Translations under genes and position numbers: made by a program | Assembly (NCBI GenBank): GCA_945875845.1 | Contig: CAMCMB010000040.1 | Span: 1 to 60,961, forward strand | Length of the DNA: 60,961 bases | Reading direction: 5' to 3' | DNA from: Pirellula staleyi DSM 6068 | GTDB taxonomy: Bacteria > Planctomycetota > Planctomycetia > Pirellulales > Pirellulaceae | Shown: in pieces, positions 36,676 through 46,071 of the stretch | Position numbering within the stretch: the first letter of the stretch is position 1 | Layout of the letters: each line of letters begins with the position of its first letter | The notes under the pieces: model-generated | Told to the model about the DNA's origin: nothing | Seen by the model: only the letters and a program-made list of their open reading frames with translations | Database searches by the model: none

Positions 36676-39057
36676 TCAGTGATTGAACAAGAACTCTTTG
36701 GTGTTGATCAGCGCCCAAATCAGGTCTTGAAAACGCTCTTTGCTGACCGGTTCGGCTTTGTTGGTTACAAGGTATTCCATCGAAAACGACATCTCGTTTG
36801 CGCTAGGTTCGCGACTGAACGCGACGTGATACAACTCTTGGATGCGTTCCTCGAGCGGCTTATCGGTTTGGGAGAGTCGATCCGATCGACCGTTGGCGGT
36901 TGCAAGTTTCGCCTTGATGTCCCCTGCGTTCATCAGATGCAGGCTTTGCGCGAGACTCGACGATTGAACGCGTTCGCATTCGCAAACACTTTCATTTTCC
37001 GGTCGCCCGAATACCTTCAAAAAGGGTGATCCGTTGTTGTAGCTGTTGTCGGGCAATGCAATCGCGCGCGTACCTGGCGGCAAGTTGGGAAAATCGGTTT
37101 GGGAACCAGCCAAGTCGTCTATCGCATCCAAGAGCACTTCTGCCGGCAGGCGACGAAAATAGAAACGCGAGTAGTTCTGCTGATCCGCGGCATTGAAATC
37201 ATTTGGGACCGAGCTCAACTGATAGGCGTTGGAATTGGCAATCACTCGCACTAGCTCTTTGAGATCAAAACCACTTTCGATAAAGTGTTTCTCGAGTGCA
37301 GCCAGCAATTCGGGATTGGTCGGTGGGTTTGTGTCGCGAATGTCATCTTCGGGGTCGATCAAGCCACGACGGAAAAAGTGTTTCCAGTATCGATTCACAA
37401 CCGCCTTCGCGAAGAATGGGTTCGTGGGTGACGCCATCCAATCGGCTAGTTTCAATCGCGGATCTTCATCGGCGGCGATCGAGTTGATCGTATCCCCCAA
37501 CGCTGCGGGCTTCAGAACGGTCCCTGTTTTGATGTTGGCCAAACCGGCGACACCCCGCTTGTGAAAGATCATGTCTTCACCGCGCGTCGAAGTCGGTTTG
37601 CGGCCTACTTGACTGAAGAATGCAGCGAGGCTGTAGTAATCGTCCTGGCTCCACTTTTCGAAAGGGTGATGATGGCACTGAGCGCATTGCATGCGAACGC
37701 CAAGGAAAAGTTGAGCGACATCTTCGAGTTGCTGTTTGGGTTCTTTGACTCGTTTGTACCAGGCGACAGGTGGGTTCCCCATGACCGTTCCTGTTGCGGC
37801 GAGCAATTCGCGAACCATTTGATCGTAGGGCTTGTTGGCAAGAAGACCGTCTCGTACCCAAGAATAGAACGCAAAGTTGGAAGTGATATCGCTGGCATCG
37901 TCGCGTCGATTTTTGAGCATGGCAGTCCATTTGTTGGCGAAGTAATCCGCATACTCTGGATTTTGCAACAAGCTATCGATGTAGTAGGCTCGTTTGTTGG
38001 AATCTTGGCTTGTCAACAGCCTTTGGGATTCTTCCACGGTTGGTAGACGTCCGGCGATATCCAGTGCCGCTCGTCGAATAAACGTCGAATCATCGCAAAG
38101 CGGCGAGGGAGGAATGCCGAGCTCTTTCAGATTGGCAAAGAGCAAGTCATCCACAAAGTTCTTGGATGGGGGAACACTCTCGACCGGTGCACCTTGCGGG
38201 ACGGAAGCATTGAAGACCGCAACGCTTCCTTGATAACGAACCATCACTGCAACTTTGCCTGGGATGTCCAGGATTTTTACAAGGCCAAACTCGGAAACCT
38301 CCGCCATGCTTTTTTCGTTGGATTCGTAAAGAGCCAACCTCGTAACGTCGCGTTGACTATCGTCCGAGTAGTTCGCAAACGCGCTGATTTGCAGTTGGCC
38401 GTTGGGTTGGATCGTGGCTCGTTTAGGTTGAATCTCGATCGATACTAATTTCGGAGCCGAATCACCGTCGTAGAATGCGCCTTGGCGAATCCAATCTCTC
38501 AACAAGGCATATCCCTCAGAGTCGCTTGGCAAGCGAACGCCGCCACCATGTGGCATTTCTCCCGATGCTTTTTGAAGCATCAAACTTGCTTCGGGGGAAG
38601 CCAACGAAATCCTGCGACCACGGCCTTCTTTTAGCAAATGGTCGAAATCTTCCTTGGGTTCAAAACCGAGCAGCGAAAGTTGAAATCCATTTTGGCCATT
38701 TCCTGCCTTGGCATGGCAGGTGCCCGCGTTGCATCCCGCTTTGGTGAGGACTGGAACCACGTCGTTGACAAGGCTTACCCGACGTTCCGGATGTTCGCCC
38801 AATACCCTGCAGCAGCCAAACAGGACCAACAAGAGCGAGAGGACCACTCGAAGGTGGCATAGGCTTCCAGCCTGTGTGTCGTGGCTTGAGCTTTCAGCCT
38901 GTGTTTGTTGCCTCGCAAGCTGGAAGCTTACGCCACTTATTTGCGGAAAGGTCCTAACCATAGACGCTGCTTTCAGAATGGCGAGCCGGGTGGGAGGGGG
39001 GGTGATTGGTGGGTTAAGCTCCATTCTGACACCCATTATAGTCCGTTTCGCAGCCAA
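36676..39057 (-). CDS. PSCyt / DUF1549 / DUF1553 protein with heme-binding-like motifs
   Basis: Up to 793 residues; the 5' end is uncertain. The hydrophobic segment VVLSLLLVLFGCC lies 70 codons in, and the DNA before it (38854-38936) is an inverted repeat, so a start at the GTG at 38847 or the ATG at 38961 is possible. Domains in order: cytochrome-like region with CNAGTCHAK, an Ig-like BIG2 domain (IEIQPKRATIQPNGQLQISA), DUF1549 with the CxxCH motif CAQCHHHPFEKW, and DUF1553 (FFAKAVVNRYWKHFFRRGL, PTNPELLAALEKHFIESGFD). These proteins are exported and planctomycete/verrucomicrobial; their role is unproven. First gene of the four-gene operon. Confidence 0.9.
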   Translation of the reverse strand: MAAKRTIMGVRMELNPPITPPPTRLAILKAASMVRTFPQISGVSFQLARQQTQAESSSHDTQAGSLCHLRVVLSLLLVLFGCCRVLGEHPERRVSLVNDVVPVLTKAGCNAGTCHAKAGNGQNGFQLSLLGFEPKEDFDHLLKEGRGRRISLASPEASLMLQKASGEMPHGGGVRLPSDSEGYALLRDWIRQGAFYDGDSAPKLVSIEIQPKRATIQPNGQLQISAFANYSDDSQRDVTRLALYESNEKSMAEVSEFGLVKILDIPGKVAVMVRYQGSVAVFNASVPQGAPVESVPPSKNFVDDLLFANLKELGIPPSPLCDDSTFIRRAALDIAGRLPTVEESQRLLTSQDSNKRAYYIDSLLQNPEYADYFANKWTAMLKNRRDDASDITSNFAFYSWVRDGLLANKPYDQMVRELLAATGTVMGNPPVAWYKRVKEPKQQLEDVAQLFLGVRMQCAQCHHHPFEKWSQDDYYSLAAFFSQVGRKPTSTRGEDMIFHKRGVAGLANIKTGTVLKPAALGDTINSIAADEDPRLKLADWMASPTNPFFAKAVVNRYWKHFFRRGLIDPEDDIRDTNPPTNPELLAALEKHFIESGFDLKELVRVIANSNAYQLSSVPNDFNAADQQNYSRFYFRRLPAEVLLDAIDDLAGSQTDFPNLPPGTRAIALPDNSYNNGSPFLKVFGRPENESVCECERVQSSSLAQSLHLMNAGDIKAKLATANGRSDRLSQTDKPLEERIQELYHVAFSREPSANEMSFSMEYLVTNKAEPVSKERFQDLIWALINTKEFLFNH
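38854..38936. repeat. Inverted repeat GTGGCATAGGCTTCCAGCC type
   Basis: GTGGCATAGGCTTCCAGCC on the left and GCTGGAAGCTTACGCCAC on the right, with a middle CAGCCTGTG repetition. It falls inside the 5' part of the DUF1549/DUF1553 frame, which suggests either that translation begins downstream of it or that the element inserted into the gene's start. Confidence 0.65.
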
Positions 39058-39161
39058 ACGTCAATGAATGGGCTGTTTCAGGACCGACGACATCAACGCC
39101 GCGCCAAGCAAGCTTCAAGCGGCCGCGTGCTTTTCTCACTGGAATTGTTTGGAATTCCATC

Positions 39162-39328
39162 GGGAGTGTGAGGCTCCTGCCGAACTTTGGCATCTCCTAG
39201 GTTGCGAAAATTATGCTTGGGTCAATCACCGGAGGGCTTGCGCCCTGACGCTATCATTTTGGGATTGGGAGGGTGAGGCTCTTGCCGAACCATGGCGTCG
39301 TAAGCTCGGAAGGAGCCTCGCTCTCCTT
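39162..39328. repeat. Family B hairpin repeats (one partial, one full copy)
   Basis: A partial copy at 39162-39190 (GAGTGTGAGGCTCCTGCCGA) and a complete copy at 39267-39328 with arms GAGGCTCTTGCCGA and CTCGGAAGGAGCCTC. Nothing else is recognised in the 39058-39381 gap. Confidence 0.7.
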
Positions 39329-39381
39329 ATTGATTTCCGATGGTTCGACTTGGGAAGGATACTTCGAACGATCGCATTGCG

Positions 39382-41733
39382 TCAGTGTTCATTCACCCTA
39401 AATAACTCTGCCTGGGATGAGTTGATCTCCCATGAAATCGCTTGCAATTGAGAGCTTGATATCATTTCGTTGGTCAGGTTTCGGATCTTGAGTTCGGACT
39501 TCACAGGAAAGTCCCTTTCTCGTTCACGGAGGGACGACCAATCAAGGACGACATGGGTGATTCCCTTGGATCGCAATGCGGCTAGACGATCTGGGGGATT
39601 CAAGTCGACGCATTCCTCCAACAAAGATCGATCGAATTGGCCGTTGGTTATGCATGGGCAAAGTAGGTCGAAGTCATCCTTGTCGCCGACCAGCAACAAT
39701 TTCGATCCTCGATTCAAGTGTTGGTCGTTTAGGAGCATTCGATTTAACAGTGCGACGTAATCGGTTGGATTCGCGTCGATAGATTCCATGGGTTCGACGG
39801 TTTTCTGGCTTTGAATGGATTCCATCGATACCAACATGCGATTATCGCTCGTGGGCCAAATAGGGATGACCACCACCGACCAACTGATTCCGATCGTTAC
39901 TAGCAACGCGAGCCAAATTCGATTCGCTTGTTCCATCATCCAATGGACACCGGCAACGGCTGGCCACCCGAGCAGAAACAACGCGCCAACCCAGTCGCGA
40001 TCCAATCGTGGCGAGATGCACCACCACCAACAGACCCAGAACGTGTACCAAAGCATCGAAAGGCCAAGTATTCGATAGGTGGGCATGGTTAGACAGACGG
40101 TCAGTCCCAGGACGGCGAACGGTACGAGCATCAAACCATGAACATTGGAATGCCACAGCAAACGAGACAAACCATCGACAAGATTCGCGATTCGATAGGG
40201 GGACTTCAAATCGACTGGTGCGTGAGGGGCAATGTTCTCACTCGTTGCTTCGGTGATGGTTTCCGCGCGAACCCGATGTGCCTCGCTCCAGTTTTGACCG
40301 AAGTCCGTCGACGGACTCCATCCGAGCTGTTGCGACATGATTGTTGACCAAGGGGCAATCGGGTCGCGAACCGCCAAACCATTGCGAAGGTAGTAGGTGC
40401 TCGCAGCGAGAATAGAAACCACAAACAAGGATTTGACCGCGAGCAATTGCCAAGGCATCGCGGCCCAATTCCGTTGGACAATCGGCTCTCGATGCCTTGG
40501 CCATCCGAATCGATTCCAAACGGCTAGTCCAATCGCAGGCAGACCTATCAAAAGCGTTGTTGTGTACCCCGAGCAACATGCCCCCGCAAATAACATCCAC
40601 CAAACGATACCCAGCGGGCGTCCCTCTCTGGATTCGGATCGAATGGTCTGCCAAATACAAAGCATCGCGATTGCCCAAGCGTTCGCTAAACATTCGGTTC
40701 TGCCAATACGACTTAGCTCTGCGATTCCAGGAGTTGCGATCAACAAAAAAGTCACAAACAGACTCGGCAGGACTCCCCATTGTTCACTCAATTGCACTCC
40801 AAGCAAGAATATAGCCGCCACGAATAGGATCGCTTGAATGAGCTTGCCTGACACAACCCCGAAACGCAATCGTCCTCTTCGTTCTAGCCTTTGCTCTTTC
40901 CAGTTTTCATTCGATTCGCTTGCACCTGCGAACCAAGAATCCAGAATGCTCACGCAAGCCAAACTTGGCATCGTCCAGCCAGCCGGCTCGTTGGCTTCGA
41001 TGTTGTCATGACGGTAGTGCAGTCGACCGTCCTGCAAGGAATGCTTGGCAAGCCACCAATTTCCATTTCGTACTTCTTGATCGCTTGTTGGCACCGTTGC
41101 TCCATAAACATGAACAAACGAAAGCCAGGCGATTGCCAAGAACAAGACTCCAATCATGCGGCGACGAATCGATGTGTCGAACGAAGTGTCGGGCACCACA
41201 GCGGATTTCGGAGTCTGCAACGGCTTGAGACTGGAATCGAGATTCGACGCCGTACTGAGGATGTTTCCTATGCACCATAGGATTGCAGAAACGATCGATA
41301 TCAAAATCAACCATAAGTGTGTGGCTTGGGTGCCTAGGAAAGTCCCATGCAGGAATACAAGGAAGGCAAACCACGACTGCCCCAGGATCAAGGCAAGTAA
41401 GTTCCGTTTCATCGCTGAGAGACTCATGTTGATTGGATCGCAACGCAAGGTCAGTCTCCCAAGTATCCAGCATGCGATCACCCATGCGGTTGCCAATGCA
41501 AAAACCGGTAGCCGATCGGTGAAACAAAGCGGTTGAAACCCATCCGTCCAACGCCACCAAATCGCAGAAGGAACGGAAACATGGATGAGCCAAAACTCCA
41601 GCCTCGACACGGCGATCGGCTGCTCCATCGCATCTGTCATTGGCAAGCACGGGACCGCCAACATCCCTAGCACGTAACACACCACCAAAAGCGGTGCGAT
41701 CCAGCGGAACGCAAATAGGAACGTGGATTGCAT
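39382..41733 (-). CDS. GT39-like multi-pass membrane glycosyltransferase (putative)
   Basis: 783 residues with about a dozen hydrophobic segments spread from residue 8 to ~620, followed by a hydrophilic C-terminal domain (~630-783). The first large periplasmic loop contains TVPTSDQEVRNGNWWLAKHS and IEANEPAGWTMPSL, a position where dolichyl-phosphate-mannose/ArnT-like (GT39/GT83) transferases have their catalytic Asp/Glu. WSVVVIPIWPTSDNRMLVSM begins the soluble domain. The overall topology fits a polyprenyl-phosphate-sugar-dependent transferase, but no unambiguous motif was found. It stands alone between repeat-rich gaps. Confidence 0.65.
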   Translation of the reverse strand: MQSTFLFAFRWIAPLLVVCYVLGMLAVPCLPMTDAMEQPIAVSRLEFWLIHVSVPSAIWWRWTDGFQPLCFTDRLPVFALATAWVIACWILGRLTLRCDPINMSLSAMKRNLLALILGQSWFAFLVFLHGTFLGTQATHLWLILISIVSAILWCIGNILSTASNLDSSLKPLQTPKSAVVPDTSFDTSIRRRMIGVLFLAIAWLSFVHVYGATVPTSDQEVRNGNWWLAKHSLQDGRLHYRHDNIEANEPAGWTMPSLACVSILDSWFAGASESNENWKEQRLERRGRLRFGVVSGKLIQAILFVAAIFLLGVQLSEQWGVLPSLFVTFLLIATPGIAELSRIGRTECLANAWAIAMLCIWQTIRSESREGRPLGIVWWMLFAGACCSGYTTTLLIGLPAIGLAVWNRFGWPRHREPIVQRNWAAMPWQLLAVKSLFVVSILAASTYYLRNGLAVRDPIAPWSTIMSQQLGWSPSTDFGQNWSEAHRVRAETITEATSENIAPHAPVDLKSPYRIANLVDGLSRLLWHSNVHGLMLVPFAVLGLTVCLTMPTYRILGLSMLWYTFWVCWWWCISPRLDRDWVGALFLLGWPAVAGVHWMMEQANRIWLALLVTIGISWSVVVIPIWPTSDNRMLVSMESIQSQKTVEPMESIDANPTDYVALLNRMLLNDQHLNRGSKLLLVGDKDDFDLLCPCITNGQFDRSLLEECVDLNPPDRLAALRSKGITHVVLDWSSLRERERDFPVKSELKIRNLTNEMISSSQLQAISWEINSSQAELFRVNEH

Positions 41734-41827
41734 CTAAAACCTAAATTGTTTTTGTGACTTCCTTTCGATCGTGTCCTTCGGTAGAGCGATCGACAGATGG
41801 AAAATCTACCCGTCTTCGGTTGGAATT

Positions 41828-41926
41828 GGGAGGGTGAGGCTCCTGCCGCTAACATTTTGGGATTGGGAGGGTGAGGCTCCTGCCGAACCATGGCGTACCT
41901 AGCTCGGCAGGAACCTCGCCCTCCCA
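41828..41926. repeat. Family B hairpin repeats upstream of the GT39-like gene
   Basis: Half copy at 41828-41850 and full copy at 41865-41926 with arms GAGGCTCCTGCCGA and CTCGGCAGGAACCTCGCCC. The remainder of the 41734-42144 gap shows no gene. Confidence 0.75.
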
Positions 41927-42144
41927 TGGATTTCTAATGCAATCGACATTGCCAAAAGGATTGGAGAGCTGGCCTATCCCTCCCGGTAGAACTGGACTAC
42001 CGATGGCCGAATCTTGGTTCCCGAGCGGGATTTTTGAAATCGTGGGCGATAAATTCAGAAAAAATTCTCCCGCAAGCATCACCTAATCACAACAAAAACG
42101 TCTGAATATTGCCAGACACCAATCCTGTGTGATATGGTGATATC

Positions 42145-43161
42145 ATGAGCAAACAACCTTTAGCGGGTATTTTTACCCCAAACATCACCCCTCTCGACGC
42201 ACGCGGCCAACTCGACGAAGAAACGCTTCGAGCCTACATCGATTGGCTGATCGAGCATGGCGTTCACGGATTGTATCCCAACGGCAGTACCGGGGAATTC
42301 GTTCGATTCACCCCCGAGGAACGCAAACGGGTAATCGAAGTCGTGGTGGATCAAACGCGAGGTCGGGTTCCCATTTTGGCAGGGGCCGCGGAAGCCAACA
42401 TCGAAGAAACGATTCGCGCTTGCGATACGTACGGAGCGTTGGGTGTGCGGGCGGTAGCCATCGTTGCCCCGTTTTACTATCGCTTGGCGCCAGACGGTGT
42501 CTACGCGTACTTCAAGGAAATTGCGGATCGCGTGTCGGTTGACGTGACGCTTTACAACATTCCGATGTTTGCATCGCCTATCGATGTGCCGACGGTGAAG
42601 AGGCTGGCTCAAGAGTGTCCGCGGGTGGTCGGAATCAAGGACAGCTCCGGCGATATTCCACACATGATGCGCATGATCGCCGAGGTGCGTCCACTGCGCA
42701 AAGACTTTTTCTTCATGACCGGTTGGGATGCATCGCTCGTCCCGATGTTGATGATAGGATGCGATGGTGGAACCAATGCCACCAGCGGAGTCGTACCGGA
42801 ACTGACGTTGGCCATCTACGAGTCGGCCAAGGCTGGACAATGGGAACGAGCCATGCATTTGCAGTACCGATTGTTGCCGCTTTTTGATGCTATGCTGGGG
42901 ACATCCGAGTTTCCCGAAGGTTTCCGTCGCGGCGCGAAAATCCGTGGATGGGATCTAGGGCAATCAAGGCAGCCGTTGACGCCACAACAAACCAATGCAG
43001 CGGACGTGGCGCAAAGCAAACTTCAAGAGTTGCTGTCCGGTTTTGATTTCATGCAACCCTCGCGATCCGTCAGCAGCAAGACACACAATGTCCATTTGGC
43101 GGACGACGGAGTCATCGATCGCATTGTGAGCGAGGTGCTTCAGCAATTGCGGTCTAATTAG
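42145..43161 (+). CDS. Dihydrodipicolinate synthase/N-acetylneuraminate lyase family protein
   Basis: 338-residue Schiff-base aldolase or lyase of the DapA/NanA family. The substrate carboxylate loop is GLYPNGSTGEF (43-52); the catalytic Tyr137 is in TLYNIP, and Lys165 in VGIKDSSGD forms the imine. GCDGGTNATSG follows. It is ~45 residues longer than DapA (about 292), with the surplus at the C-terminus. No lysine or sialic-acid genes are near, so dapA itself is unlikely; a sugar-acid lyase/aldolase is more probable. GGTGA just ahead of the ATG is the ribosome site, and it lies inside a TGATAT..TGATATCA repeat (42130-42145) that might be an operator. Confidence 0.88.
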   Translation: MSKQPLAGIFTPNITPLDARGQLDEETLRAYIDWLIEHGVHGLYPNGSTGEFVRFTPEERKRVIEVVVDQTRGRVPILAGAAEANIEETIRACDTYGALGVRAVAIVAPFYYRLAPDGVYAYFKEIADRVSVDVTLYNIPMFASPIDVPTVKRLAQECPRVVGIKDSSGDIPHMMRMIAEVRPLRKDFFFMTGWDASLVPMLMIGCDGGTNATSGVVPELTLAIYESAKAGQWERAMHLQYRLLPLFDAMLGTSEFPEGFRRGAKIRGWDLGQSRQPLTPQQTNAADVAQSKLQELLSGFDFMQPSRSVSSKTHNVHLADDGVIDRIVSEVLQQLRSN

Positions 43162-43208
43162 TCGAAGTCGTTCGAGTAAATAGGAATCAAGAGATTTCTT
43201 GAGCAATC

Positions 43209-43583
43209 ATGACGGATGTGAACCCAACAGTTCTTGAGGAAGGAGCCAAGCCATCCTTCCGATACCAATTGATTCACGCAAGAAACCAATCGTACGCACT
43301 CCTTTTGCTTTTCATTTTCGTTTGGACAAGCATGGCTTGGTTGACTCGGCAATTGCGCGATAGCGATCAAAATGAATTGCCGATAGAATTTGTGGTAGAT
43401 CTTAACCATGCAACCGAAGCAGAGCTCAACTTGCTTCCAGGCGTTGGCCCGAAACTTGCCCAAGAGATTTTGCGTTACCGCGAGCAGCGAGGCGGATTTC
43501 AAGCGGTCGAGGATTTGACGAACATTCGCGGCATCAAGGACACAAGGATTTCAGCCTTGCGCAAGCACCTTCGCGTAAAGTAG
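43209..43583 (+). CDS. ComEA-like helix-hairpin-helix DNA-binding membrane protein
   Basis: 124 residues. One membrane segment (ALLLLFIFVWTSMAWL, ~31-46) is followed by a helix-hairpin-helix domain at 63-124: VDLNHATEAELNLLPGVGPK, LAQEILRYREQRGGFQAVED, LTNIRGIKDTRISALR. This is the layout of ComEA, the exogenous-DNA receptor of natural transformation, although many bacteria carry similar small HhH proteins of unknown role. It begins 47 bp after the aldolase gene on the same strand, so cotranscription is possible. No other com genes are in the window. Confidence 0.85.
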   Translation: MTDVNPTVLEEGAKPSFRYQLIHARNQSYALLLLFIFVWTSMAWLTRQLRDSDQNELPIEFVVDLNHATEAELNLLPGVGPKLAQEILRYREQRGGFQAVEDLTNIRGIKDTRISALRKHLRVK

Positions 43584-43777
43584 CAGGAGAAGAGTCATAA
43601 AACCTTTGCACTGAGTGCCATCAAGCGGACGGTCAAGGCGACAAGGAAAATCCGCCAGTTTGGGGCGACCGGTCTATAACGATGGCGCTGGCCTGTCCTA
43701 GGTAGACAATCTCGCAGCTTGGCCGAAAGTAGCTATGCCACTCGATGGTTCGCCCTCCAAACACACCTTTCGCCAGG

Positions 43778-43892
43778 GGCTTGTTGACTTAATGGTACGA
43801 CGGATTTCCAAGTCCATCGAATTCCCCATTGACGGACTAGAAAGTCCGTCATGCCGCCCTTAACCAATAACGACTTCACTAAATAGACAGCC
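43778..43892. repeat. 115-bp nested palindromic element (family A), copy 4, degenerate
   Basis: Same orientation as the 15307 copy with several substitutions (GACGGACTAGAAAGTCCGTC, CGGATTTCCAAGTCCATC). Ends GGCTTGTTGACTTA and AAATAGACAGCC. It sits in the 43584-44017 gap. A 17-bp tandem duplication (GCAGAAACTTGGGGAGT, 43909-43944) lies just beyond it. Nothing else was recognised in this gap. Confidence 0.8.
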
Positions 43893-44017
43893 CGCCAGCG
43901 CAGAAACTTGGGGAGTGCAGAAACTTGGGGAGTACAGTGGAGTAGTAACACGTCAAGTAAAGTAGACAGAAGGGCCAGGGACGAGTTGACGCTGTACACC
44001 GCGCACCGAGCGAAGGT

Positions 44018-44920
44018 CTAGCGAGTGCGCAACTTCTTCCGAGCGACCTCCGAGATCGCAAGAACCGCAGGATGCTTCACCTTGCGTTCTACCGATAGCG
44101 CGTAAAATTTCTCGGTCACGTCTGGTATGGCAGCGATGAACTCGACACCATACATTTCTTCCACTTCTTTGCAGATCGTGTTGGCAACAGGAAAAATACC
44201 AACACCCGCTTTCCCCATAATTTTGAGCATGGCGCTATCTTCGAATTCACCTACGATCTTGGGGCGAACTTCATTCACTTCGAACCAGTAATCTAGCGAC
44301 CTCCTGAGGACTGAATTCCTCATAGGCAAAAGAATAGGTGACCCATCGAGCGATCTCGGGAAACCCATTTTCATCTTCTTAGCTAAAGGCTTTGTACCGA
44401 CAAGCACCACATCGGACTCACCAAGCAAATGAGAGTAGGCCCGCACTTTCATCGTTGGATCAATAGGAGTATCGGACAACACGACATCGAGTTTGTGAAT
44501 TGCAAGATCCGAAATCAGTTTCGGTATGTCTCCCTCGTAACACAACAATCGAACGTCCCCCGGCATGCGAAGCGTTGGCGCGAGCAGTTGATAGGCAACA
44601 AGTTTTGGCATCACGTCCTTGATTCCCACACGAAGAACCATTGGACCACCAACTGGCCTACCATTAACCATATCCATGAGCTCCTGGCCGGTCGCGAAGA
44701 TATCGTTTGCATACGATTGAACCGCCGTTCCCATTTCAGTCAGGGCCAGCCCACGACCCGCTTTGCGGAACAGTTTTACTCCCAGCGATTTCTCCAAATC
44801 GCGAAGCTGAATGCTGATGGTCGCTGGCGTAACGTGCAGTTTTTCGCTGGCTTTGGCCACCGATCCTTCTTGTGAGACTGCCCAGAAGTATTGCAAATGG
44901 TGGTAGTTGAGCCAGTTCAT
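44018..44920 (-). CDS. nhaR: LysR family regulator, NhaR type
   Basis: About 300 residues from the ATG at 44920 (MNWLNYHHLQYFWAVSQEGS). The N-terminal winged helix-turn-helix reads SVAKASEKLHVTPATISIQL then RDLEKSLGVKLF, as in NhaR, which activates the Na+/H+ antiporter gene nhaA in enterobacteria. The C-terminal co-inducer domain contains LRVGIKDVMPKLVAYQLLAP. No antiporter gene is in the window, so the regulon here is unknown. It is divergent from the frameshifted methyltransferase gene, with an AT-rich 197-bp space between the starts that may hold its operator. Confidence 0.88.
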   Translation of the reverse strand: MNWLNYHHLQYFWAVSQEGSVAKASEKLHVTPATISIQLRDLEKSLGVKLFRKAGRGLALTEMGTAVQSYANDIFATGQELMDMVNGRPVGGPMVLRVGIKDVMPKLVAYQLLAPTLRMPGDVRLLCYEGDIPKLISDLAIHKLDVVLSDTPIDPTMKVRAYSHLLGESDVVLVGTKPLAKKMKMGFPRSLDGSPILLPMRNSVLRRSLDYWFEVNEVRPKIVGEFEDSAMLKIMGKAGVGIFPVANTICKEVEEMYGVEFIAAIPDVTEKFYALSVERKVKHPAVLAISEVARKKLRTR

Positions 44921-45117
44921 TACCCGGGTTCCTAAGTTAGATAATACCAATGTATCGTGAAGTAATTATTAAATTATTGTTGCATCGCAAGCGGCTATCA
45001 TCAATGGCGTTTTGCTGAATGAATAGCGTTGTTACTCTGCTACCATCGGAAGCCGCTATTGAATCGATTCAGCACCCAATGCACGACGGATCGCTCAAAG
45101 CGGAGAAAGCTAAGACT

Positions 45118-45961
45118 ATGAATTTGAATTGCCCAATTTTGGGGCGAGAAACTGAGTTCGACAGAACCGACTACGGTAATGATCTCTGGTCGATCGTGCG
45201 CTGCCGGGAAACAGGATTTGTTTTCTTGGAAAATCCACCCGACTACGCAAGACTTGAAACCGAGTTTGCTTGGGAAAGAACATCGCGAGAGGAACGCAAT
45301 CGTCGCGAAGCGATCGCACCAGTCATGGCTACCGTTTCTACATTTGCGAAGCGAGCAAAAGCATTCCTCTTTCCTTCGCGAAACAAGGATCGCCTCTATT
45401 GCGTTTTGCTTGCTCCGTGCGAGAACTCAATCGCAAGTGTCCTGGTCTGTATTGGATGTGGGTTGCGCACAGGGGGTTCTGCTCCTAGATCTGTACAATC
45501 GTTGTGCCCAAGCTGGAATAGGAATGGTCCCGCTAGGCATTGAGGTATCGCGAGAACTAGCCTTGGAAGCGAGAGAGAAGACAGCTTGCATTGGTGGCAG
45601 GATCGCTTTCGCAAACGCCTTGGGCGGTGTCAGTGAGTTTGAAGCAGGCTCTATTCACCTGGCAGTGATGTGTTCCTTTTTGGAGCATGAATGTCGCCCA
45701 TTGCCGTTCCTGAAACGTCTACACCGCGTATTGACTCCTGATGGCGAGGTTGTACTTAAGGTCCCGAATTTTTCGAGTTGGAATCGTAAGGTCCGCGGCA
45801 AGCAATGGTCAGGATTTCGATTCCCAGATCATGTCAACTACTTTACTCCTCAAACATTGAAACGCTTGGCACATGAGGCAGGTTTCCGAGTGTGCCGTCA
45901 GTCGATTCTTGATAGGTTCCCCTTTAGCGACAATATGTACGCCATTTTGAGGAAAGATTGA
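45118..45961 (+). pseudogene. SAM-dependent methyltransferase, broken by a frameshift
   Basis: The N-terminal third is in one frame (MNLNCPILGRETEFDRTDYG, then ENPPDYARLETEFAWE, to about AFLFPSRNK at 45387). The rest continues in another frame from 45389 (IASIAFCLLRARTQSQVSWS, then VLDVGCAQGVLL, LKRLHRVLTPDGEVVLKVPN, and FPDHVNYFTPQTLKRLAHEA). One extra G at about 45388 would account for the change, since AACAAG-ATCGCC restores a single uninterrupted methyltransferase frame of about 280 residues. The C-terminal half has the SAM-binding motif VLDVGCAQG. This could be a real inactivating mutation or a sequencing error. A stop-start overlap at 45959-45963 leads into a 20-codon stub of another lost gene. 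Confidence 0.8.
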
Positions 45962-46071
45962 TGGCCGATCTTTTCCAGCAAACCTGCTTCAATTCCCCCA
46001 CGCTCGGCGACCTCTACAAATAGGCTACCTGCGACGCAGTCTTCATGCGGAAAAATCGCTGACTCAAACGT

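Noticed and set aside
41006-41680. 224-codon open frame on the minus strand within the GT39-like gene
   Set aside because: It is in another frame of the same strand region; the membrane helices of the longer frame explain the DNA better.
45961-46023. 20-codon frame MADLFQQTCFNSPTLGDLYK after the methyltransferase
   Set aside because: It starts in a TGATG overlap and could be a coupled gene stub, but it is too short and has no family match; noted only as probable remnant.
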